From positions 1 through 23,921 of the IMG/VR virus record IMGVR_UViG_3300038954_000699: 23,921 nucleotides of DNA; one strand, 5' to 3'. Made by a program: the position numbers and the translations under genes. Position 1 is the stretch's first letter. Each line of letters starts with the position of its first letter. The notes under the pieces are model-generated. The model worked only from the letters and a program-made list of their open reading frames with translations. It made no database searches and had not been told where the DNA came from. Shown piece after piece: positions 7,452 to 12,300 of the stretch. The DNA is from a virus.

Positions 7452-7474
7452 GGGTGTGTGTGCGTGTGTGTGTA
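7452..7474 (+). repeat. GT dinucleotide repeat
   Basis: An almost pure GT run interrupted by one C begins right after the stop codon of the membrane-protein gene. A microsatellite of this kind is prone to slippage. Confidence 0.7.
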
Positions 7475-7518
7475 TGCATAGGGGTGCTTTTTGGGGTAGG
7501 AGGAGGCGGTGGGGGAGG

Positions 7519-7572
7519 GCAAGATCTCTTGATCTTGCATGGCGAGAAGTCGCGGATGATGCTCTTTCTCGC
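7519..7572 (+). repeat. Two-hairpin palindromic repeat, copy 5 (intergenic)
   Basis: Hairpin 1: GCAAGATC (7519-7526) with its complement at 7531-7538 around TCTT. Hairpin 2: GCGAGA (7542-7547) with TCTCGC (7567-7572). It lies in the 170-base gap before the gene at 7622. Confidence 0.8.
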
Positions 7573-7621
7573 GCAGGGTGGTTTCTTCCCGGTGGTCAGA
7601 AACTACGGGTAAAGGAGTAGG

Positions 7622-7906
7622 GTGAGCGGAACAGGGAATCGGGTTATGTATGTTGCTGGTAAGCGGTGGCCACATGCGGTTGGGGAGGCTGTGCCTGGTA
7701 TCAAAGGCGGGGCGGACTCGGTTGTGGCGAATGTGGCTTATTCAACGGGTTTGAAAAAAATCCATGTAAGACGGTTTGGAGATGCTCCAGACGTGGGGAA
7801 GTACCGTCGTTTGGCTGGCGAGGATGCGGTTGTGCTGGCGTGGGATGACGGGGATCAGGGCGATGCGTTGGTGTATGATTTGCTGGTCCTGTGGAAGGAG
7901 CTATGA
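7622..7906 (+). CDS. Hypothetical protein
   Basis: The 94-residue product is not recognised and has no membrane span. It reads as a small mixed alpha/beta protein with VVLAWDDGDQGDALVYDLL near the end. I place the start at GTG 7622 because AAAGGAG lies 4 bases upstream; ATG 7646 would be an alternative with no ribosome-binding site. The stop overlaps the start of the next gene (TGATG), so both are probably translated together. Confidence 0.6.
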   Translation: MSGTGNRVMYVAGKRWPHAVGEAVPGIKGGADSVVANVAYSTGLKKIHVRRFGDAPDVGKYRRLAGEDAVVLAWDDGDQGDALVYDLLVLWKEL

Positions 7907-8205
7907 TGAAGGCGTGGGTTTGCAGGGAGTGCGGGGCGATTTTGGGGCGGGTGAGGCGGAATGGGAGCGGGGTGAGGCAGTTGATGCTGTATCGGGAGGC
8001 GATCGATGGCTCTGGCGAGGGCGATATGGCGGATGTGGATGTGATTGCGGTTGTGGAGGGGTATGCGACGGAGGTAAAGTGTTCGCTGCCGGGGTGCGGG
8101 GCGACTCGGACGTGGATGCCCGGGCAGGAGGCGCTGGATAGGATTATTGAACGGTGCAGGAGGGGCCAGAGGGGCCATAAGGGCCAAACGGTTCAGAGGA
8201 GGTAG
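7906..8205 (+). CDS. Small zinc-ribbon protein
   Basis: The 99-residue product has two cysteine pairs: CRECG near the N-terminus (C6, C9) and CSLPGCG in the middle, spaced as in a treble-clef or zinc-ribbon fold. Such proteins bind nucleic acid or act as adaptors; the specific role is unknown. Its C-terminus is basic (RGQRGHKGQTVQRR). The ATG at 7906 follows AAGGAG by 5 bases and overlaps the upstream stop; ATG 7903 is also possible. Confidence 0.65.
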   Translation: MKAWVCRECGAILGRVRRNGSGVRQLMLYREAIDGSGEGDMADVDVIAVVEGYATEVKCSLPGCGATRTWMPGQEALDRIIERCRRGQRGHKGQTVQRR

Positions 8206-8208
8206 GAG

Positions 8209-8358
8209 ATGAAATGTACGATGACATGGTTAGTTGGCTTGCTTGGTGGGTTTGCGTTAGGTATGGCTGATAGCAGCATAAAGTTGATTGCTTATGGTAT
8301 TTTGACGCTGCTATTATTTGGATTTGTGCTGTATTTTTGGCCTGAAGAGGGAAACTGA
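8209..8358 (+). CDS. Small membrane protein (49 aa)
   Basis: The 49-residue product is almost entirely hydrophobic, with two predicted membrane spans: WLVGLLGGFALGMA and LIAYGILTLLLFGFVLYFW. The ATG at 8209 is preceded by an AGAGGAGGTAGGAG ribosome-binding region and lies 3 bases after the previous stop. Its composition is less G-rich than neighbours. The function is unknown; a small holin-like or stress membrane peptide is possible but cannot be distinguished here. Confidence 0.65.
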   Translation: MKCTMTWLVGLLGGFALGMADSSIKLIAYGILTLLLFGFVLYFWPEEGN

Positions 8359-8371
8359 TGCGGTTTGGTGG

Positions 8372-8399
8372 TTGTGTTATGGCTGGGTTTTGGTATAAT
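8372..8399 (+). promoter_or_regulatory. Extended -10 promoter for the putative small RNA
   Basis: A perfect TATAAT lies at 8394-8399, preceded by TGG, so it is an extended -10 element. The -35 region (TTGTGT at 8372) is weak, as usual with extended -10 promoters. The expected start point at about 8406 coincides with the first base of the long stem that begins at 8407. Confidence 0.7.
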
Positions 8400-8405
8400 G
8401 TAGTC

Positions 8406-8569
8406 AAGCAGGACAGCTTGATTGGCGATTTTTGTGTTTTATGCCGATCTTCACAACCGAATACGTTTGTTGTGGGAAGAGACCCGCAACAGAACCCAAT
8501 GGGAACCCTATCGCCAGAGCTGTCCTGCTCCCGATCGGCTACCGTTGGCTCTTCTGTTGTGGGTTTTTT
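8406..8569 (+). ncRNA. Putative structured non-coding RNA, about 165 nt
   Basis: The predicted transcript opens with AGCAGGACAGCU (8407-8418), which is exactly complementary to 8518-8529. Inside, TGGCGAT (8423-8429) pairs with 8510-8516, and CACAAC (8452-8457) pairs with 8469-8474 with an adjoining 4-base stem. Downstream, 8482-8494 pairs with 8552-8564, followed by six T residues, forming an intrinsic terminator. This terminator stem crosses the main stem, so the two are mutually exclusive or form a pseudoknot. No known RNA family is recognised. The interval is open in one frame, but it has no codon-like pattern and the next gene has its own ribosome-binding site. Confidence 0.65.
8552..8569 (+). 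terminator. Intrinsic terminator, 3' arm and T tract
   Basis: TTCTGTTGTGGGT (8552-8564) pairs with ACCCGCAACAGAA at 8482-8494 with one G-U pair and runs into TTTTTT. The long loop contains the 3' half of the other stem, which suggests conditional termination. Confidence 0.65.
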
Positions 8570-8591
8570 CGTTTCTGGAAAGGAGCAGGAC

Positions 8592-8816
8592 ATGTGCTTG
8601 GATGATTTGGCGTTGGCGATGGAGGGGCGGCTGGTATGGCGGCTGAGAGATTTGGTTGCGGGGTGGCTGGCCAGCACAAGGTTGGGGTGCTATGTTGCTC
8701 ACGTGTGGGCGGGGGAGCAGGGGTATTTGTTTGTTCGTGAAGGTGAGATGGCGGATTACGATGATGAGGAAGGGCGATGCGGTGCATCGCCCCTACGTGG
8801 GGGGAATGATGTCTAG
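8592..8816 (+). CDS. Hypothetical protein upstream of the integrase
   Basis: The 74-residue product is not recognised. It begins at ATG 8592, 6 bases after AAAGGAG at 8579-8585; the same frame is open back to 8358 but that part overlaps the structured RNA. The protein is helical then charged (MEGRLVWRLRDLVAGWLAS, MADYDDEEG). Its last residues (RCGASPLRGGNDV) are encoded by a GGGCGATGC hairpin repeat. It overlaps the integrase start by 8 bases, so it may be translationally coupled to it. Confidence 0.55.
   Translation: MCLDDLALAMEGRLVWRLRDLVAGWLASTRLGCYVAHVWAGEQGYLFVREGEMADYDDEEGRCGASPLRGGNDV
8772..8792. repeat. GGGCGATGC hairpin repeat, copy 2
   Basis: Identical 9-base arms and GGT loop to the copy at 6387, followed again by CCTACG. 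It is translated as the C-terminus of the small gene and lies 17 bases upstream of the integrase start. Confidence 0.85.
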
Positions 8817-9759
8817 GTTTTTGAGGGAGTTTGCGGATGTGCTGGGGGAGCAGGGGCGCTCGGCCCGGACGGTGGATACGTACGTGGGCTGGGCGGAGCG
8901 GTTTATTCGGTTTCATGGGATACGGCATCCGCAGGAGATGGGGGCGGATGAGGTGCAGGATTTTGTTGATTATTTGGCTTTGGACCGGCAGGTGGCGGCT
9001 GGGACGCAAAATCAGGCTGTGAGTGCGCTGACGATTCTGTATGAGGATTTTATGGGGGTGGAGCTTGGTGATTTGGGGGATGTGCGGGCAAAGCGGCGGA
9101 AAGGGTTGCCTGCTACGGTGTCCAAGGCGGAGGCGATGGATGTGTTCGATAAGATGAGGGGCCAGTTCCGCTTGGGGGCGCAGTTGTGTTTTGGGGCCGG
9201 TTTGCGGTTGTGTGAGGTGGTGGGCCTGCGGGTGAGGGATGTGGATTTTGAAGCTATGAAGATTTGGGTGCGGGGTGCGACGTGCGACGTGCGTTGGACA
9301 GTGCTGCCTGAATCTTTGGTCGATGTGTTGCGGTTGCAGTTGGACCGTGCCAGGATGGTGTGGCGGGGGGATAAGTTGGATGGGCGTGGGGGGATGCCGC
9401 TGGATGGGGGCAGGCGGTTTGTTTGGGCGTGGTGGTGGTTGTTTCCGTCGTCGAGGTTGTCGGATGATCCGCAGGGGCGGAAGCGGCGCTGGCATGTGCA
9501 TGAGAGTACGTTTCAGAAGAAGATTCGCAGTGCGGCGCAGAGGGCACAGCTTCAGCGCCGGTGTACGGCAAGTATTTTGCGGAATTCGTTTGCGGTGGCG
9601 CTGTTTCGTCGGGGGGAGAATGCGAGGGTGATTCAGAAGTTGATGGGGCACGCGTCAATTCGTTCGACGCTGAGGTATAAGCGTTGTTTGGCGGGGCAGA
9701 ATGTTGTCTCGCCGTTGGATCGGTTGGAGATTCGCGAGAGTGAGTCTCGCGAGGGGTAG
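8809..9759 (+). CDS. intI: Integron integrase (IntI-type tyrosine recombinase), degenerate active site
   Basis: The 316-residue product has the length and domain order of integron integrases, which recombine folded attC sites with attI. The N-terminal SAM-like domain spans about 1-90. The IntI-specific insert is recognisable (WWWLFPSSRLSDDPQGRKRR, then HESTFQKKIR), and the C-terminus has the VVSPLDRL motif typical of the family. Catalytic residues: R133 (GLRLCE), R258, H281 (LMGH) and Y290 are present. The HxLRH box reads SILRN, losing the histidine at 255, and the lysine loop is replaced by GATCDVRW, encoded by a TGCGACG tandem duplication. Activity is therefore doubtful. ATG 8806 or 8809 both fit; the ribosome-binding site is weak. 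Confidence 0.9.
   Translation: MSRFLREFADVLGEQGRSARTVDTYVGWAERFIRFHGIRHPQEMGADEVQDFVDYLALDRQVAAGTQNQAVSALTILYEDFMGVELGDLGDVRAKRRKGLPATVSKAEAMDVFDKMRGQFRLGAQLCFGAGLRLCEVVGLRVRDVDFEAMKIWVRGATCDVRWTVLPESLVDVLRLQLDRARMVWRGDKLDGRGGMPLDGGRRFVWAWWWLFPSSRLSDDPQGRKRRWHVHESTFQKKIRSAAQRAQLQRRCTASILRNSFAVALFRRGENARVIQKLMGHASIRSTLRYKRCLAGQNVVSPLDRLEIRESESREG
9732..9752. repeat. Hairpin at 3' end of intI
   Basis: TCGCGAGA (9732-9739) pairs with TCTCGCGA (9745-9752) around GTGAG. It overlaps the last codons of intI, just before the cassette insertion point, and could belong to the attI site or be a relic of the GCGAGA...TCTCGC repeat. Confidence 0.6.
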
Positions 9760-9818
9760 TTAGGCGTTGCTCATAGACAGCCTGCGGCTGCCCGTCGCAA
9801 CGCCTAATGGTCGAAGTT
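9755..9818. other. attI-like junction and mirror-image cassette remnant
   Basis: The G-TTAGGC crossover lies at 9759-9765. The 16 bases at 9755-9770 are the exact reverse complement of the first part of attC1 (10046-10061). The 13 bases at 9806-9818 (AATGGTCGAAGTT) are the exact reverse complement of the attC1 3' end (10157-10169). Between them, TTAGGCGTTGC and its complement (9760-9770, 9797-9807) enclose a 26-base hairpin. This looks like a tiny inverted, gene-less cassette fused to the start of cassette 1. Confidence 0.6.
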
Positions 9819-9845
9819 GGCATTTAGGCTTTTGCTAAATACTAT
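9817..9845 (+). promoter_or_regulatory. Possible cassette promoter
   Basis: TTGGCA (9817-9822), a 17-base gap, then TACTAT (9840-9845) resemble a sigma-70 promoter, with the -35 element close to consensus and the -10 weaker. It would drive cassette 1 and perhaps those behind it. Confidence 0.4.
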
Positions 9846-9862
9846 TGCAAATGGAGTGGATT

Positions 9863-10084
9863 ATGGAAAAATGGATTATTGACAATAAGAATATATGGTG
9901 CGGATTTTCTGTCAAAAAGAATATATTTGGTTTGGGTGTGCAGTTGATGATCGACACGTCGAATTGGAAAGATGGCCTTGGTATTGATATAAAATTCGAT
10001 TGCCAATTAATCTTTTTCAATTTCTGGTTTTTTCTAGATATACCCGCAACGCCTAACTACCGTTCCACCTGCAAGCGAAAATAG
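9863..10084 (+). CDS. Cassette 1 hypothetical protein
   Basis: The 73-residue product is not recognised. It has aromatic and hydrophobic stretches (LIFFNFWFFLDI) and could be membrane-associated. ATG 9863 is chosen because GGAG lies 6 bases upstream; ATG 9851 is also possible. The last ~13 residues are encoded by the 5' part of attC1, so the natural protein ends within the recombination site, as often seen in cassettes. A+T-rich composition sets it apart from the phage genes. Confidence 0.6.
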   Translation: MEKWIIDNKNIWCGFSVKKNIFGLGVQLMIDTSNWKDGLGIDIKFDCQLIFFNFWFFLDIPATPNYRSTCKRK

Positions 10085-10173
10085 GCTACGCGGTAAATGA
10101 TTTATCGAGTATCGAAGTTTACCAAGTCAAATAATTTATTCGAGCCGTTGCAGGTGAACTTCGACCATTCGCG
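10051..10173 (+). other. attC site of cassette 1
   Basis: The inverse core GCCTAAC is at 10051-10057. The arms pair as GTT-CACCTGCAA-CG (10062-10077) with CG-TTGCAGGTG-AAC (10146-10159), leaving an unpaired C and G on the 5' arm. The crossover is before TT at 10168; the preceding base is A instead of the usual G. Its central region resembles that of attC3. Confidence 0.82.
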
Positions 10174-10208
10174 GGCTTGGCTTTTTAGAATAGCAAAGGA
10201 GTAATTTT

Positions 10209-10595
10209 ATGAAGGTGAAGGTAGGAGATAAAATTTATAGCGGGGAAGATCAGCCTGTCATGGTTATTTTGACGGAGCAGGATAAGTACAACATAGAAAA
10301 TATGTTGCCAGATTGCACCAAGTATGCCATGTATCCAGACGGAGAATTCAGCGCAGAAGAAATCCATGAGTGGATGGATTGGGGCGAAGAAGTTTCGCAA
10401 AAGTCGCCAAGCCCGCGAACTACGTTTCCACTTGACCAGCCTTCGGCTGTAGAGTCAGCGGCCGCGTTGCTCGAAGAAGCTTTGGAGAACTCAGAGAATG
10501 CCGCAACGCTAATTGCGTGGTTTGACGGCGAACGCCAGATAATAGAGCAAACCGTTCAAGAGCTAACTGCTTTACTAGAATCGGCTGGCAAGTGA
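10209..10595 (+). CDS. Cassette 2 hypothetical protein, reads through attC2
   Basis: The 128-residue product is of unknown function. The first ~65 residues (MKVKVGDKIYSGEDQPVMVI, TEQDKYNIENM, EFSAEEIHEWMDW) resemble a widespread uncharacterised small protein type; I recall such sequences but cannot name a family. AAAGGAG lies upstream of ATG 10209. The remaining residues, including a helical segment LLEEALENSENAATLIAWF, are encoded inside attC2: the stop codon lies within its 3' arm. Either attC2 has an unusually long coding loop, or the reading frame was extended by a fusion. Confidence 0.7.
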   Translation: MKVKVGDKIYSGEDQPVMVILTEQDKYNIENMLPDCTKYAMYPDGEFSAEEIHEWMDWGEEVSQKSPSPRTTFPLDQPSAVESAAALLEEALENSENAATLIAWFDGERQIIEQTVQELTALLESAGK

Positions 10596-10611
10596 AACAA
10601 GTTCGTTCGGC
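10414..10611 (+). other. attC site of cassette 2, long coding loop
   Basis: The 5' end GCCAAGCCCGCGAAC (10406-10420) is the complement of the cassette start at 10168. Arms pair as GTTT-CACTTG-CCAGCC (10424-10441) with GGCTGG-CAAGTG-AAAC (10583-10598), with unpaired C and A on the 5' arm. The loop of about 141 bases is coding. The crossover is G-TT at 10605-10607. RRR consensus is not met (GTTCGGC). Confidence 0.78.
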
Positions 10612-10664
10612 GGCACTCGCAGACCCAAAAAGCGGGCCGCTCCCGCCGCCGAATGGACGCCGTT
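10605..10664. other. Mirror-image cassette remnant at start of cassette 3
   Basis: TTCGGCGGC (10606-10614) is complementary to 10645-10653. The following 13 bases, AATGGACGCCGTT (10652-10664), are the exact reverse complement of the attC3 3' end (11095-11107). This is the same arrangement as at the head of cassette 1. The enclosed 30 bases include a GC-rich stem (GCGGGCCGCTCCCGC). Confidence 0.6.
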
Positions 10665-10727
10665 ATGAGATAGTTCTGGCGGCTATAAACGTAAAGCAAA
10701 AGCCCGCCCTATTTTGAAAAGGAAAGA

Positions 10728-10943
10728 ATGATGACAGAAAAAAGACCGTTTGTAGTAACAGGCGAACCAGATTTGGGCGTGATCGAATATTATGTTGTAT
10801 TCGCACGTGGAAAGGGAGAGGCCGAACACCTGCTAAAGAAGGCCAACTCCAATTTGATTTATGTGTCCGCGTGTCCTGCCAGAAGTCTAACAAACGATGT
10901 CATCAATGTTGCTTTCGTTAGAAGGGGCGGGCAAATAGAGTAG
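10728..10943 (+). CDS. Cassette 3 hypothetical protein
   Basis: The 71-residue product (70 if ATG 10731 is used) is not recognised. It has an alternating strand-helix pattern (IEYYVVFARGKGEAEHLLKK, then VINVAFVRRGG) and no membrane span. AAAAGGA precedes the start. The stop lies about 45 bases before attC3. Base composition matches the other cassettes. Confidence 0.6.
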   Translation: MMTEKRPFVVTGEPDLGVIEYYVVFARGKGEAEHLLKKANSNLIYVSACPARSLTNDVINVAFVRRGGQIE

Positions 10944-10988
10944 CCAAGCACACAGCAGTAATCGAGATTATCTTTGCAAGATCGTGCC

Positions 10989-11111
10989 GCCGAACTACTC
11001 ATTCCACCGCTCGGCGAAAATAGGTAGCAAGTCAAATGATTGTATCAATGGATAAATTAGCGAAGTCAAATCAATTATTCATACGCCGACGGTGAACGGC
11101 GTCCATTAGGT
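10989..11111 (+). other. attC site of cassette 3
   Basis: GTGCCGCCGAAC (10984-10995) is the exact complement of the cassette start at 10605-10616. Arms TT-CACCG-TCGGCG (11002-11016) and CGCCGA-CGGTG-AA (11084-11096) pair with one unpaired C and another unpaired base on the 5' arm. The crossover is A-TT at 11105-11107. Confidence 0.8.
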
Positions 11112-11135
11112 TGCACAAAAGAAAGGAATATTGAC

Positions 11136-11423
11136 ATGTCGAAATATAGAAAAATAATTGAACAGGCAATAGAAAAACATAAAGGCGAAATGCCCGCTAT
11201 CGGCTCAGTAGTCGCGCATGAGTCCGACCCAATCTCTTATGAGTTGTTGCGTTACGAAAATAATGCCGCAGTAGTCGGGTTGGATGGCGAAGAGAAAATC
11301 TTTCCATCTGAAGAAATTTTCGATGTCAACGCAGTAAAGCGCACGGCATTGAATATAAAATTCCAAAATCAGTTCAAAGCATGTGTATCAGCCGCAAAAG
11401 CGGGCATTGTGCAACCTAACTAA
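11136..11423 (+). CDS. Cassette 4 hypothetical protein
   Basis: The 95-residue product is not recognised. It is soluble, with a helical start (KYRKIIEQAIEKHKGE) and a beta-rich middle (ISYELLRYENNAAVVGLDGE) that could be a small SH3-like barrel; that is speculative. AAAGGAA precedes the ATG. The stop codon is formed directly behind the inverse core of attC4, so the last residues (IVQPN) come from the recombination site. Confidence 0.65.
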   Translation: MSKYRKIIEQAIEKHKGEMPAIGSVVAHESDPISYELLRYENNAAVVGLDGEEKIFPSEEIFDVNAVKRTALNIKFQNQFKACVSAAKAGIVQPN

Positions 11424-11567
11424 CGCATCAAGCGGAATTGTGGTAAGCGGGGCCGAGCCGACGGTAACGAACGGCAAGCGTCTCAGTGCTAGGTCGGACG
11501 CCAGGAGTATCACGCACCCGTTGGCCCCGCTTGGACACCACAATCAGCTTATGCTTCTACGTTAGAC
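11414..11567 (+). other. attC site of cassette 4 (canonical cores)
   Basis: The inverse core ACCTAAC (11414-11420) and the core GTTAGAC (11561-11567) both match RYYYAAC and GTTRRRY. The folded arms contain GCAT-AAGC-G-ATTGTGGT paired with ACCACAAT-C-GCTT-ATGC, with unpaired C, G and A on the 5' side, and an apical AAGCGGGGCC stem with its exact complement. Confidence 0.88.
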
Positions 11568-11574
11568 CCCAAAC

Positions 11575-11601
11575 AAAAAAGCCCCGGTGTTTAGCCGGGG
11601 C
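11575..11601 (-). terminator. Terminator of the reversed cassette-5 gene
   Basis: On the minus strand a 7-base stem GCCCCGG/CCGGGGC (11581-11601) with a 7-base loop is followed by six T residues. It lies 20 bases beyond the stop of the gene at 11622. Confidence 0.85.
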
Positions 11602-11621
11602 GGGAGCGATACGAATTGTGG

Positions 11622-12011
11622 TTATTTATCTTCTTTCCAGTCTTGCCACTGCTTTCTTATTACATCCATCATTCGAGCTCTGGCTTCTTCGGCGTCATCA
11701 ATTATGCCTTGCTCTTCTAGCGCAAATAGGTCTTGTTCGACGACATCCTCCGCTAGACTCTCGTCAAAATTTTGCCAAGCATCCGGCGCCGCATCGAAGC
11801 TTGCATAAAAGTCCAACATGTCATCAAAGTTTACTCTGTCAGCTTGGCTGCTTCTTAGGTTATATTTTGCGTTCATCTCAATCTCCTTTTCGTATAAGTC
11901 TTTTATTGCTATTGTGTAAATTTTGGTCAATGATCCGTATCGCTCTCGTTTTAGCCAGTTCAGCCGTTGTTTTGTTGCATCATCAAATCGTATCGTCGTT
12001 TTGCTGCTCAT
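11622..12011 (-). CDS. Ribbon-helix-helix regulator or antitoxin-like protein (reversed cassette 5)
   Basis: The 129-residue product starts with a clear ribbon-helix-helix domain (TTIRFDDATKQRLNWLKRER, then YTIAIKDLYEKEIE), the DNA-binding fold of many antitoxins and repressors. The remaining part is acidic and helical (DESLAEDVVEQDLFALEEQG) without a known toxin motif. An in-frame ATG at 11876 is preceded by AAAAGGAGATTGAG, almost identical to the site before the true start, so a separate 84-residue protein may also be made, or two genes have fused. It has its own promoter, palindromic operator and terminator, and lies opposite to the array direction. Confidence 0.8.
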   Translation of the reverse strand: MSSKTTIRFDDATKQRLNWLKRERYGSLTKIYTIAIKDLYEKEIEMNAKYNLRSSQADRVNFDDMLDFYASFDAAPDAWQNFDESLAEDVVEQDLFALEEQGIIDDAEEARARMMDVIRKQWQDWKEDK

Positions 12012-12063
12012 CTCAATCTCCTGTTCTATCGGCGTTTATGTTTATCTTTATCCAACTATCTAT

Positions 12064-12092
12064 ATTATGGCATAATGCCATACATTTGTCAA
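12064..12092 (-). promoter_or_regulatory. Promoter with palindromic operator for the RHH gene
   Basis: On the minus strand, TTGACA (12092-12087), a 17-base spacer and CATAAT (12069-12064) form a near-consensus sigma-70 promoter. The 17-base palindrome TATGGCATAATGCCATA (12066-12082) lies between and over these boxes, well placed for autorepression by the ribbon-helix-helix protein. Confidence 0.8.
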
Positions 12093-12149
12093 GACCTATA
12101 TCGTTACATCTTCGTTGCAATTCTCGCAATGTTCGGCGTACCGTTTGGT

Positions 12150-12279
12150 GTCTAACTACAGCATCAACGCAGACCAGGGCTACCGCCCTGGAGGGTCAGC
12201 GGCCTGAGCAGAAAAGTTTATTCGATGGCGAGGGCGCTTAGTCAAACCCGCCCTGGCTGGTTATGCAAATTCGTTGGGC
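12150..12279 (+). other. attC site of cassette 5 (canonical cores)
   Basis: The inverse core GTCTAAC (12150-12156) and the core GTTGGGC (12273-12279) match consensus. The extended 5' end GTTTGGTGTCTAA matches the complement of the cassette start at 11562 with one mismatch. Arms GCAT-AAC-CAG-CCAGGGC and GCCCTGG-CTG-GTT-ATGC pair perfectly, leaving single unpaired C, G and A bases on the 5' arm, as in attC4. Confidence 0.87.
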
Positions 12280-12300
12280 TTATTTTGAAGGGAGATACGC

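Larger units (their letters stand above)
8809..12279 (+). mobile_element. Integron: co-directional IntI plus five gene cassettes
   Basis: An IntI-type recombinase gene is followed by five units. Each unit starts with TTRRRY-like bases and ends with an attC whose 5' end is the complement of that unit's own start, as expected for circularisable cassettes. Match lengths are 11-14 bases: TTAGGCGTTGC (9760), TTCGCGGGCTTGGC (10168), TTCGGCGGCAC (10606), TTAGGTTGCAC (11106), TTAGACCCCAAAC (11562, one mismatch). All attC arms carry unpaired extra bases at comparable places, a hallmark of folded attC recognition. Cassettes are more A+T-rich than the phage genes. intI points toward the array, unlike the usual divergent layout; co-directional integrons are known, for example in Treponema denticola. 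Confidence 0.87.

Noticed and set aside
7432-7620. 62-codon frame containing a translated palindromic repeat
   Set aside because: It starts inside the previous gene, runs through a GT repeat and has Cys/Arg-rich nonsense composition.
8358-8591. Upstream half of the open frame 8358-8816
   Set aside because: It coincides with the promoter and stems of the putative RNA, and a better start with AAAGGAG lies at 8592. The TGATG overlap at 8358 leaves a small chance that it is coding.
9797-9830. Extra complete cassette boundary at GCCTAAT...TTTAGGC
   Set aside because: The cores lack the required C and G, and no paired arms lie between them; it is explained by the mirrored attC1 ends.
11486-12241. 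251-codon plus-strand frame across cassette 5
   Set aside because: It is complementary to the RHH gene, which has its own promoter, ribosome-binding site and terminator on the minus strand.
9751-12279. CRISPR array, considered because of spaced palindromic repeats
   Set aside because: The repeats differ in sequence from unit to unit, pair only within each cassette, and the intervals contain genes; they are attC sites.
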